This document shows positions 1 through 5,053 of a stretch of DNA of 5,747 nt, piece after piece. The notes under the pieces were generated by a model. That model had not been told where the DNA came from. It worked only from the letters and a program-made list of their open reading frames with translations, and did not search any database. Source of the stretch: Candidatus Sulfotelmatobacter sp. Its GTDB lineage: Bacteria > Acidobacteriota > Terriglobia > Terriglobales > Acidobacteriaceae. Position 1 is the first letter of the stretch. The number at the start of each line of letters is the position of its first letter. The stretch covers positions 1-5,747 of the forward strand of contig JASHRB010000692.1 of assembly GCA_030037575.1 (NCBI GenBank), given 5' to 3'. Both the position numbers and the translations under genes were made by a program.

Positions 1-135
1 AAGCGGAAATCGATGCGTCGAGGAATTAAGCAGCACGCGCTGGAGAAAATCTGTGACCGAATGGCCGTCCCGGCCGCGAAACTCGCCATGGTTTTGAAGG
101 TGCTTGGAGAATGGGAGGCCCAAAAGGGCAAATGA
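1..135 (+). CDS. C-terminal end of an unidentified protein (partial, 5' end outside window)
   Basis: Frame 1 is open from the first base to a TGA at 133-135, giving 44 residues that begin KRKSMRRGIK and end EWEAQKGK. Codons are mostly G- or C-ending, as expected of coding DNA in this genome, and the stop overlaps the ATG of the next small ORF as ATGA, a layout typical of translationally coupled genes. The peptide is basic and probably helical (ALEKICDRM, KLAMVLKVLGEW), with no motif I can assign. I do not recognise the family and give no function. The antisense strand is also open here (26-265), but its translation has no recognisable feature and no ribosome binding site that I can see, so I prefer the plus strand. 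Confidence 0.4.
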   Translation, partial: KRKSMRRGIKQHALEKICDRMAVPAAKLAMVLKVLGEWEAQKGK

Positions 136-278
136 AGTACTCGATCCCAGTTTTCGTCTGCGAAAAATCCTCGGATGAGGGCGAAAGGAAGGCGCAAGCT
201 TGCCTGATTTCGTCAACTATGAAGGAGTACGATGGCCAAAGCCCGCAGTGCGCAATTTGCTCCAAATCACCACGCTGA
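132..278 (+). CDS. small hypothetical protein, 48 aa, Cys-containing
   Basis: An ORF starting MKYSIPVFVCEK and ending QCAICSKSPR overlaps the previous reading frame by ATGA, which suggests coupled translation. It has four cysteines, two of them in a C-terminal CAIC (CxxC) pair, and no membrane segment or signal peptide. No independent Shine-Dalgarno is obvious, but the AAAAGGGCAA just upstream gives a weak purine-rich site inside the preceding gene. The length is near the limit where chance ORFs occur, and I do not recognise the protein. It ends about 100 bp before the IS630 left end, so it is not itself interrupted by the element. Existence as a gene is plausible but unproven. Confidence 0.3.
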   Translation: MKYSIPVFVCEKSSDEGERKAQACLISSTMKEYDGQSPQCAICSKSPR

Positions 279-378
279 TAGTCGCCACAACCTCCTTCTC
301 ATTGGCGACCGATGGGGCAATCACTCGACGTCAGTTTTATTACTGAAAAAAACGGTTGCGAATGAGCTTGATGTTGAA
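279..378. other. non-coding stretch left of the IS630 element
   Basis: No convincing gene lies here. On the minus strand, if the IS is removed and one TA restored, the RHS remnant frame would run on from the insertion site for about 20 codons to a TGA at 323-321. The stretch may therefore be the displaced 3' end of that remnant. Confidence 0.3.
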
Positions 379-384
379 TAATAT
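356..384 (+). promoter_or_regulatory. possible promoter for the transposase, partly formed by the insertion
   Basis: TTGCGA (356-361) lies 17 bp before TAATAT (379-384), each matching the sigma-70 consensus at four of six positions. The -35-like part is host DNA and the -10-like part is the TA duplication plus the IS end. TATACT at 382-387 is a better -10 hexamer but would sit 20 bp from the same -35. This is a pattern match only. Confidence 0.2.
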
Positions 385-393
385 ACTGACATT
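378..393 (+). repeat. IS630 left terminal inverted repeat
   Basis: ATAATATACTGACATT matches the reverse complement of 1432-1447 at 15 of 16 positions (G versus T at position 11). The outermost A is probably host DNA, with the TA duplication next to it. The repeat contains TATACT (382-387), a near-consensus -10 hexamer pointing into the element. Confidence 0.8.
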
Positions 394-420
394 TCTGGGG
401 ATTTATGGTAGTGTGCCCGT

Positions 421-954
421 ATGGGCAATCCAGCGGGAGTTCGCAGAGATTTTGAGGCCCTGGAGCAGCGGCGCATGGAAGCGGTGCGGCTGCTGGAGAA
501 GGGCTATAGCCAGTCCGAGGTGGCCCGGCGGGTGGGGGCGCATCGGCAGTCGGTAAGCCAATGGGCACGACAACTGGAGCAAGGTGGACGGCGGGCTCTG
601 AAGAAGGCGGGACGGGCTGGGCGCAAGCCACGCCTGGGTCGGGAAGACCTGCAGCGCATCGAGAAGGGACTGAAACGCGGGCCGCAGGCTTTGGGCTACG
701 AAACCAGCCTGTGGACGTCGTGGCGGGTAGCTGACCTGATCGAGCAGGAATGCGGAGTGAAGTATCACCCCTCGCAGGCCTGGCGGATTCTGCGGCAGCT
801 GGGTTGGAGTTGTCAGCAGCCAACGGGACGCGCTTTGGAGCGAGACGAGAACACGATCCAGCAGTGGAAGCGGGAACGCGCTGGCCGGCATCAAAAAAAA
901 GGTCAAAAACGAGGGCCGCACCATCGTCTTCATCGAGGAGAGCGGATTGAGTGA
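421..954 (+). CDS. IS630-family transposase, N-terminal DNA-binding part
   Basis: This frame encodes the DNA-binding half of an IS630-type transposase, which recognises the element ends. Residues about 19-50 form the first helix-turn-helix (MEAVRLLEKGYSQSEVARRV, then HRQSVSQWAR). Residues 60-72 are a basic linker (KKAGRAGRKPRL). Residues about 98-130 form a second winged-helix-like unit ending AWRILRQLGWS. ATG at 421 is chosen because the MGNPAGVRRDFEALE start fits relatives I remember; no clear Shine-Dalgarno is visible. After about residue 155 (ERAGRHQKKGQKRG) the frame no longer matches the family, and it ends at TGA 952-954. The expected continuation, with the FIxESG catalytic motif, lies in the +1 frame from about 890. 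The break falls near an A8 run at 893-900. Joining the frames gives about 338 residues, normal for the family. It could be a simple indel, or A-run slippage could make some full-length product. Confidence 0.85.
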   Translation: MGNPAGVRRDFEALEQRRMEAVRLLEKGYSQSEVARRVGAHRQSVSQWARQLEQGGRRALKKAGRAGRKPRLGREDLQRIEKGLKRGPQALGYETSLWTSWRVADLIEQECGVKYHPSQAWRILRQLGWSCQQPTGRALERDENTIQQWKRERAGRHQKKGQKRGPHHRLHRGERIE

Positions 955-1438
955 ACGCCCGCACCGTTGCCGCAGCTGGGCGCCCAAGGGACAGACGCCA
1001 GTGCTGCCATATCACTTCCACTGGAAGACGCTATCAGCCATGGCCGGAGTCACGTGGTGGAACTTCTACTTTCGGCTCTTTCCCGGGACCATTCGCAGCC
1101 CGCAGGTCATGGAGTTCCTGGCGCACCGGATGCGGCACATTCCCGGCAAGCTGCTGATCATCTGGGATGGATTGACCGGCCATCGCAGCCGCCTCACTTG
1201 GGAGTTCATCCGCCAGCAGCAGGGACGCTTGGGGGTAGAGTTTCTTCCCGGCTACGCGCCAGAACTGAATCCGGTCGAGTACCTATGGTCGCACTGGAAG
1301 CAACACGAACTGCCGAACTTGTGCCCGCAGAACTTTGGGCAGTTAAGCCATCATGCCCGCAAGGCTCTGCGTCGGATGCGAAAGCGCCCCACGCTCGTCA
1401 TTGCCTTTTGGCGGCAGGCCGAACTGTTTCCAATGTAA
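947..1438 (+). CDS. IS630-family transposase, C-terminal catalytic (DDE) part
   Basis: This frame holds the RNase H-like catalytic domain that cuts and joins DNA at TA targets. The open frame extends upstream of the TTG at 947, and family similarity starts near 890 (KKKVKNEGRTIVFIEESG). The motifs appear in order: FIEESG at the first catalytic position (codon 935-937, Glu where family members normally have Asp), LIIWDG with Asp at 1166-1168, and APELNPVE with Glu at 1277-1279. The WAPKGQTPVL and WWNFYFRLFPGTI blocks are typical of IS630. TTG 947 is only the first start-like codon and is unlikely to be a natural start, since it would remove the first catalytic motif. Functional protein would need frame restoration from the 421 frame. 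The stop lies inside the right inverted repeat. The family call is secure; activity is doubtful. Confidence 0.85.
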   Translation: MSERPHRCRSWAPKGQTPVLPYHFHWKTLSAMAGVTWWNFYFRLFPGTIRSPQVMEFLAHRMRHIPGKLLIIWDGLTGHRSRLTWEFIRQQQGRLGVEFLPGYAPELNPVEYLWSHWKQHELPNLCPQNFGQLSHHARKALRRMRKRPTLVIAFWRQAELFPM

Positions 1439-1447
1439 GTATATTAT
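1432..1447 (-). repeat. IS630 right terminal inverted repeat
   Basis: AATGTAAGTATATTAT is the partner of the left repeat with one mismatch. It overlaps the last codons and the TAA stop of the transposase gene. Read on the minus strand, its outer TAA also supplies the stop codon that now ends the RHS remnant. Confidence 0.8.
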
Positions 1448-1629
1448 GCAACGCTCAATAGGTTAATCGGATTGTCAGCAACATACGGGTAGAAGTTAAT
1501 ACTGCCGCTGATGCCCCTGAGGGAATCCTCGTTGATGAAGCGGCCGATTTGGGAATCGTAGTATCTTGCACGGTTGAAGCAGACGCCAGCCTCGGAATCA
1601 AATTCACGTCCGGCAACGGGTACGCCCAT
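1444..1629 (-). pseudogene. RHS-repeat core remnant, truncated at both ends
   Basis: The translation contains the hallmark of the RHS-associated core: AGREFDSEAG (residues 6-15), ARYYDSQIGRFINED (21-35), then INFYPYVADNPINLL (44-58). Intact RHS/YD-repeat proteins are large surface or secreted shells of a thousand residues or more that end in this core, usually followed by DPxG and a variable toxic tip. Here only about 61 codons remain. In-frame TGA at 1650-1648 closes the reading six codons before the ATG at 1629, so there is no upstream RHS sequence. The DPxG position reads LSVA and then TAA, created by the IS630 end and its TA duplication. Similarity begins within about 20 bp of the stop of the membrane-protein gene. 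It could be the relic of an Rhs orphan module. It is very unlikely to be functional. Confidence 0.75.
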
Positions 1630-1631
1630 GG

Positions 1632-2003
1632 TTACGGAATCCCAGATTCATGCAGAGGTAAGAACGACAACAGAAGGATTCCGACGATATAGAACGGAAG
1701 CGCCTGAAGAAGCGTTTCGCCTTGAAAGCGCAGTATAAGACCGTAGAGCGGTACGGCAGCGAAACATGCCAGCATCGCCAACTGGATTGCGCGCCAGCGT
1801 CGAAGCGCCGCCACATCACCCGGCTGCCGAGCCAGGGTACCCTTAGCACGCTTTAGCTCTCTGCTACGCATGAACAGCGCAGTCGGGATTATGCTAACCG
1901 CAAGCACGTAAACCGCGATGCGCAGCAATGGGTTAACGGGCCTTGGCAGAGGACCATTCGTCTCCCCGACTTTTGCACAAAGCAAGACCATGCAAATAGA
2001 CAC
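1632..2003 (-). CDS. small hypothetical membrane protein, 123 aa, about three TM helices
   Basis: Predicted membrane segments are at residues about 27-45 (LLRIAVYVLAVSIIPTALF), 72-92 (AIQLAMLACFAAVPLYGLIL) and 98-116 (LLQALPFYIVGILLLSFLP). They are separated by a basic loop, RSRELKRAKGTLARQPGDV, and by RFQGE. It resembles small uncharacterised acidobacterial membrane proteins that share a basic RSR-RA-LARQP loop and a PFY motif before the last helix, but I cannot name a family or function. The start is uncertain: GTG 2003 and ATG 1991 are both possible, neither has a clear Shine-Dalgarno, and the frame stays open upstream into the MITE. Family similarity seems to begin at VNPLLR (residue 23). 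It ends directly before the RHS remnant, so an immunity-protein role is conceivable but only by position. Confidence 0.6.
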   Translation of the reverse strand: MSICMVLLCAKVGETNGPLPRPVNPLLRIAVYVLAVSIIPTALFMRSRELKRAKGTLARQPGDVAALRRWRAIQLAMLACFAAVPLYGLILRFQGETLLQALPFYIVGILLLSFLPLHESGIP

Positions 2004-2043
2004 GATCTTTGCAGTACGTAGCGTTCGTAGTGATAATTCGCGC

Positions 2044-2158
2044 CTAGAGCGTGTTTCAAAAATTAACTTCGGGGATTCCTCCCCGTCGCAAGTGTCGTAA
2101 AACAGGCCCCAAATTGCGTGTCGGAATCAAGTTGGTCAATTTCTGAAACATGCTCTAG
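2044..2158. mobile_element. MITE-like element, 115 bp, 24-bp inverted ends, CTAG borders
   Basis: The left end, CTAGAGCGTGTTTCAAAAAT continuing to AAC at 2067, matches the reverse complement of the right end (2135-2158, finishing GAAACATGCTCTAG) at 21 of 24 positions. All three differences are transitions. CTAG at both edges may be a 4-bp target duplication of the kind known for IS5-type elements, though its being a palindrome leaves this open. The interior (about 67 bp) holds a GC-rich hairpin, CGGGGA-TTCC-TCCCCG, at 2070-2085 and no ORF of its own. These are the properties of a non-autonomous element mobilised by a transposase in trans. It sits in the intergenic space between the TIGR03118 gene's terminator and the membrane-protein gene, and may displace that gene's promoter. 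The inverted repeat is directly visible; the mobile nature is inferred. Confidence 0.65.
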
Positions 2159-2179
2159 CCATTCTTCAGTCCACTAGAA

Positions 2180-2202
2180 GGGCCGCCTCTTTCAGGCGGC
2201 CC
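2180..2202 (-). terminator. hairpin terminator of the TIGR03118-family gene
   Basis: GGGCCGCCT, a 5-nt loop and AGGCGGCCC form a perfect 9-bp GC-rich stem. It lies about 30 bp past the stop codon of the minus-strand gene ending at 2235. The minus-strand sequence after the stem (TTCTAGTGG) has only a short T tract, so termination may be imperfect. The symmetrical stem could also act on plus-strand transcripts. Confidence 0.65.
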
Positions 2203-2234
2203 AAGTCACATCCTCTCACCAACGGATGTTGCAA

Positions 2235-3287
2235 TTACGGCCTGATTGATAGAAAGGTGCCGGCCAATTCATTGAGCCCAATGCCGTTCCCCACGGTGAC
2301 GAACAGCTCGTTGGTTCCTCCATTGGTTGAGCTCCCGCCGCCAAAAGCGATTCCCCACAGGTTGTTGAGGACTATCTGCTTGCCGTTCTGATCCTTGATC
2401 GTACCCACAAACTTCCCGGTAGTCGGGTCGAACCCATTGATCGTGCCAGCAACGGAGTTGTTTGAAATCAGCAGAGTATTGCTCAGCGGCCCAAAGTTGC
2501 CGGGCGCCGCAGCCACGCCCCAGGCCTGGTTCAGCGGTAGTCCCTGGATCAGCGTCTTCACGAGGGTGCCGTTCTCCGTAAAGAGGTCGACGTAGCCGCC
2601 AGCTCCGAAGTTCGGTATAGCGTAGGTGACGTAAACCAGCCCATTGATGTCCTGAACGCCAAACACTGAGAAGTTGGACGGAATCGACGGATCACCGAAC
2701 GACTTCACGAGTGTAAAGTTGCCATCGTACATGTCGATTACATTGTTGGTGTTGTCCGCTGCGTAGAGGAAGTTTCCCGAGGGATGGCTGGTTATGGCCA
2801 AGCCCGTATACATCGCCTTGCTGGCTGAGTTGTCGACCGCGATCAACGCTAGGTTGGGATTCACGCCTGGTACCCATCCGCTGATGGTGCCATCCAGCGT
2901 TGCAAAAAGGAAAACCGCGGACATGCCCTGGATCTGGAAATCAGTCGACGATCCATTGAGAACGATTCCGGTGGGCATGCCAGGGCCGTTTAGACCTGTC
3001 GGCGAGACTGGTCCATTTCCGGCTGTCGGAATCAACACCCTGGTTGGCTGTATTTTTCCCTGTGCATCATAGAGGGTTGACCAGCCGGTGTCGTTATCAC
3101 TGATCCACCAACCGAAGCTGCTCGAGACCAATCCCCAGGCATTGGCCAACAACGGATCGATGTGCGGGGCTTGACCGATCTGATTCGAAACCAAATTGGT
3201 GAGCTTATATTGCGCTTGGGAGGGGGCCGAAAACATAAGCAGAAGAAGGCCGAGGCAAGTGGCAATGGTTGTCCTGCAAAACTGCAT
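2235..3287 (-). CDS. TIGR03118 family secreted protein
   Basis: This is a 350-residue exported protein. Residues 1-25 form a signal peptide: basic FCRTTIAT, hydrophobic CLGLLLLMFS, then APSQA with probable cleavage before QYK. The mature N-terminus carries the family signature: YKLTNLVSNQIGQA, HIDPLLANAWGL, then WWISDNDTGWSTLYDAQGK (residues about 27-78). Later blocks resemble blades of a beta-propeller: GTISGWVPG, FLYAADNTNNVIDMYDG, GYVDLFTENG, WGVAAAPGNFGPLSNTLLIS and LWGIAFGGG. It ends in the family's usual short C-terminal motif (GTFLSIRP). No catalytic residues are known for this family and its role is undetermined; the propeller fold is my inference. ATG 3287 is supported by AAGGAG at 3301-3296, 8 nt upstream, and by the signal peptide. 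It appears monocistronic, with a strong hairpin just downstream. Length is normal and I see no damage. Confidence 0.9.
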   Translation of the reverse strand: MQFCRTTIATCLGLLLLMFSAPSQAQYKLTNLVSNQIGQAPHIDPLLANAWGLVSSSFGWWISDNDTGWSTLYDAQGKIQPTRVLIPTAGNGPVSPTGLNGPGMPTGIVLNGSSTDFQIQGMSAVFLFATLDGTISGWVPGVNPNLALIAVDNSASKAMYTGLAITSHPSGNFLYAADNTNNVIDMYDGNFTLVKSFGDPSIPSNFSVFGVQDINGLVYVTYAIPNFGAGGYVDLFTENGTLVKTLIQGLPLNQAWGVAAAPGNFGPLSNTLLISNNSVAGTINGFDPTTGKFVGTIKDQNGKQIVLNNLWGIAFGGGSSTNGGTNELFVTVGNGIGLNELAGTFLSIRP

Positions 3288-3295
3288 AATAGTGT

Positions 3296-3301
3296 CTCCT
3301 T
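3296..3301 (-). promoter_or_regulatory. Shine-Dalgarno site of the TIGR03118-family gene
   Basis: AAGGAG on the minus strand lies 8 nt before the ATG at 3287. This is a near-perfect ribosome binding site and fixes the start. Confidence 0.8.
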
Positions 3302-3738
3302 GGTGAAGTCAGGGTCAAAAGAAGGGTGGAACCGTCGGTGGGAATGACTGGTGCGGCCCCTTCTCTGACCTGCTGTCCGGCGATTGTAGGTCGACGCGGG
3401 ACCTGGAATTGTCCGGGATTTGTCGCTAGTTTGTAAATCCTCTGCCAAACAATTCGAGCTGAGCAAATCAAGGATAATACGATCCAAACTCCGCAGGGGC
3501 ACGCCATGCGATGCGGCATTGCTTCTTGTAATCGTCTCCGATTTTCCTAGACAAGGAAGCCAGGGCTTCTACTGTTGTAAAAAGGCGGCTGGACGTTATC
3601 GTGCTTGCAGTCAGGCTCGCTCGCGTGATCGCTATCGTCGCTACGCTGCCTACCGTTACCTCTCAATTCGACGATCTCCCCCGACTGATACGAACAGCCA
3701 GAGGACCTTCTTTCTGACGGTATATTAAGCTCTCAGAA
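3302..3738. other. intergenic stretch without a convincing gene
   Basis: This stretch must contain the promoter of the minus-strand TIGR03118-family gene, but no clear -35/-10 pair stands out. Several ORFs of 100-150 codons cross it on both strands. None has a ribosome binding site, a recognisable motif or a believable composition. One plus-strand frame (about 3570-3690) is very rich in Arg and Tyr (GRYRACSQARSRDRYRRYAA). It could be a worn fragment of a transposon-associated basic protein linked to the DUF6788 remnant that follows, but I cannot support that. Confidence 0.4.
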
Positions 3739-3974
3739 ATGAGACGCCCCGTGCCCGATTGTCTCGCCGCCTTAGAAGCCCAACGTACTCACCTATTGCG
3801 GGAGTTCCTCAACTTGGGCGATCTCCGTCCCGGCTCCATTACCGCGACTCGACGTCTCTGTGGCAAACCCACCGGCATTGTGCCCGGCCCAATGACCCCG
3901 GACCTGACCCTCAGTTCCGCCTCACTCGCAAAGTCAAGGGCAAGACTGTCGCAAGAAATGTGGTGCAAATGTGA
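3739..3974 (+). pseudogene. DUF6788-type protein remnant, frameshifted and truncated
   Basis: The first frame reads MRRPVPDCLAALEAQRTHLL, then REFLNLGDLRPGSITATRRL and CGKPT, to about 3873. The family pattern then continues in a second frame (about 3876 onward): HCARPNDPGPDPQFRLTRKV and KGKTVA, ending at TGA 3972-3974. From memory, DUF6788 proteins carry LGDLRPGSI...CGKPxCHCA...DPGHGP...LTRxVxGKTV, so the fragment is the N-terminal 75 or so residues broken by about one missing base near 3870-3875. The same lesion removes the first Cys of the CHC motif. Sequence after GKTVA (RNVVQM) no longer fits, so the remaining part of the gene is lost. Such proteins are often found with mobile elements, and their function is unknown. 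No Shine-Dalgarno is evident. The remnant nature is clear; the family name rests on recollection. Confidence 0.65.
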
Positions 3975-4192
3975 ACTCATTCTGATTACACTCTGTCATT
4001 AGAAAAGGCCCCTTTCTCGGGACGTTAACTACGAGTTGACAACGCAGTTATGCCCGAAACACGGTCTTTTTCTACTCCTAATTTTGCGTGGCGACTCTTT
4101 ACTTGTTCACCCCGCGTGAGAAATGCGGGCTAGCCGACTTGCCGGCAGGCGCATCGTTTCCCGTGACATACTGCACGTTTCACTCATACGTG
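3975..4192. other. intergenic stretch between the DUF6788 remnant and the barrel-protein gene
   Basis: I see no gene here. It contains an AT-rich small inverted repeat (AGAAAAGG/CCTTTCT, 4001-4017) and the GC hairpin described separately at 4111-4129. The plus- and minus-strand genes converge here, so the hairpins could end transcripts from either side. Confidence 0.4.
4111..4129 (-). terminator. possible terminator hairpin downstream of the K+ transporter/barrel operon
   Basis: CCCGCGT-GAGAA-ATGCGGG forms a 7-bp stem (one G-T pair) with a 5-nt loop, about 60 bp past the stop of the minus-strand barrel gene. There is no T tract on either side, so it could instead be a dispersed repeat unit. 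The motif of a GCGGG block beside GAGAAAT looks familiar from acidobacterial intergenic DNA. Confidence 0.35.
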
Positions 4193-5020
4193 TTATGAGC
4201 AGTTGTACTTTGCACGATGGATCATTCGAGCTTGCAACGAGTAGCCAAATCCAATGAGATGATCAACGGCTGCCGAGGAAAGGCCAAAGCCGACATGAAA
4301 GTCGATCTGCTGGTTAGGCGTAATCTTAAAGGCCGTCCCGAGATGCAGCAGATGTTGTGGAGTACCCCGCTGCGGAAAGTCGCCGGCGTACTCGATAAAG
4401 GCGTCCCATCGATTGGTAATCTGACGATCGAACAAGAAACTAGGTTGGCCGATTAAATTCCGAGTAGCACCCTGGGTCGGCCAGGAGAGCGCAAACATAC
4501 CAGCAGTGGTCCAGTTCTTGGAAATAGGATGCGACCAGGGCAACAGGAATTGTGGGTCATAGCCATGACTGGATATGGTCTTCGCTCCCGTAGGGAAACT
4601 CAGCATAACAATGACTGAAGCGTCGAAACTCTCTGAGCTTGCGACAAGCTGCTGCTTCACACCCAGGCTGAGGTTGCCCCAACCGGAAGCGAAATTTCTT
4701 TCCACATTGCTGTTTTGAAAGTAGTCCGGAACAGCGAAACGAAACTCAGCCTTCGAAGACAGTCCGAAGCGGACAAGAGTCTCAGGAAAGTCGAAGCTGC
4801 GCTGTCCCTGGCTGCCGGTTTCCGCGAGCCCGTTCTCGAGCAGTAGGTAGCTTTTCGGCGCCACACTACTCGAATCGGTGATGGCAGGGCGATCGGTTGT
4901 GATCGTAGGCGGCGCGCTGGGGGCGCTTGCCTGATCTTGACCGCACAGCGATGCGGTTCCAATGAGAATCCAGGACAGCCGCAGGCCGACAATGAGAAGT
5001 TGATGGCGCACGTGCAACAA
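4193..5020 (-). CDS. outer-membrane beta-barrel protein, MetA-pathway/phenol-degradation transporter family
   Basis: This 275-residue protein appears exported to the outer membrane. Residues about 9-26 are hydrophobic (LIVGLRLSWILIGTASL) and form a signal peptide, with cleavage probably near CGQ-DQA; there is no proper lipobox. The mature start ITTDRPAITDSSSVAPKSYL and the block FDFPETLVRFGLSSKAEFRF (75-94) are characteristic of the 'putative MetA-pathway of phenol degradation' family (Pfam Phenol_MetA_deg). Alternating beta strands follow: WGNLSLGVKQQL, FDASVIVMLSFPTG, WDAFIEYAGDFPQRG, QQIDFHVGFGL. A closing strand, DHLIGFGYSLQ, ends near the C-terminus. Substrate is unknown and the phenol label should not be taken literally. 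TTG 5020 is the longest start; TTG 5017 or GTG 5011 also fit, with GTGAG upstream as a weak ribosome site. It lies 33 bp after the transporter gene and is probably cotranscribed. I see no damage. Confidence 0.8.
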   Translation of the reverse strand: MLHVRHQLLIVGLRLSWILIGTASLCGQDQASAPSAPPTITTDRPAITDSSSVAPKSYLLLENGLAETGSQGQRSFDFPETLVRFGLSSKAEFRFAVPDYFQNSNVERNFASGWGNLSLGVKQQLVASSESFDASVIVMLSFPTGAKTISSHGYDPQFLLPWSHPISKNWTTAGMFALSWPTQGATRNLIGQPSFLFDRQITNRWDAFIEYAGDFPQRGTPQHLLHLGTAFKITPNQQIDFHVGFGLSSAAVDHLIGFGYSLQARMIHRAKYNCS

Positions 5021-5053
5021 GTACTCACAATTGCACCCGGGACGACTAGCTCT

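Larger units (their letters stand above)
379..1446 (+). mobile_element. IS630-family insertion sequence, about 1.07 kb
   Basis: The element carries a transposase of the IS630/Tc1-mariner type with a two-part helix-turn-helix region and a DDE-like catalytic domain. It is bounded by an imperfect 16-bp inverted repeat, ATAATATACTGACATT on the left and the complement of AATGTAAGTATATTAT on the right (15 of 16 match). A TA lies at each boundary (379-380 and 1445-1446), matching the known TA target duplication of IS630 elements. Because the repeat is itself rich in TA, the exact boundary could move by a few bases. The transposase stop codon (1436-1438) lies inside the right repeat, so the element is compact. 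It abuts an RHS-core remnant on the right, implying insertion into or next to that remnant. Family assignment is firm. Current mobility is doubtful because of the frameshift and the altered catalytic residue. Confidence 0.9.

Noticed and set aside
26..265. Minus-strand ORF of 79 codons
   Set aside because: It overlaps the two coupled plus-strand frames. The translation has no motif, membrane segment or ribosome binding site.
299..1021. Long minus-strand ORF (240 codons) opposite the transposase, and another at 403-987
   Set aside because: Both are antisense to a well-recognised transposase. Their products are low-complexity Pro/Ala/Ser/Leu-rich chains typical of the shadow of a GC-rich gene, with no motif.
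2004..2135. Extension of the membrane-protein frame upstream through the MITE
   Set aside because: The frame is open there, but the sequence is part of the inverted-repeat element. The encoded residues look unlike the rest of the protein, and there is no start with a ribosome site.
3032..3519. Minus-strand ORFs overlapping the 5' end of the TIGR03118-family gene
   Set aside because: They are other frames of a gene with a clear signal peptide and Shine-Dalgarno, and have no recognisable features.
3420..3728. Plus-strand ORF rich in Arg, Tyr and Ser
   Set aside because: There is no ribosome binding site and the composition is skewed. It weakly recalls basic transposon accessory proteins, but I could align no motif.
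4950..4970. Possible lipoprotein signal (TASLCGQ) in the barrel protein
   Set aside because: Residue -1 before the Cys is Leu rather than Gly, Ala or Ser, so the lipobox is poor. A normal signal-peptidase I site is more likely for a beta-barrel.
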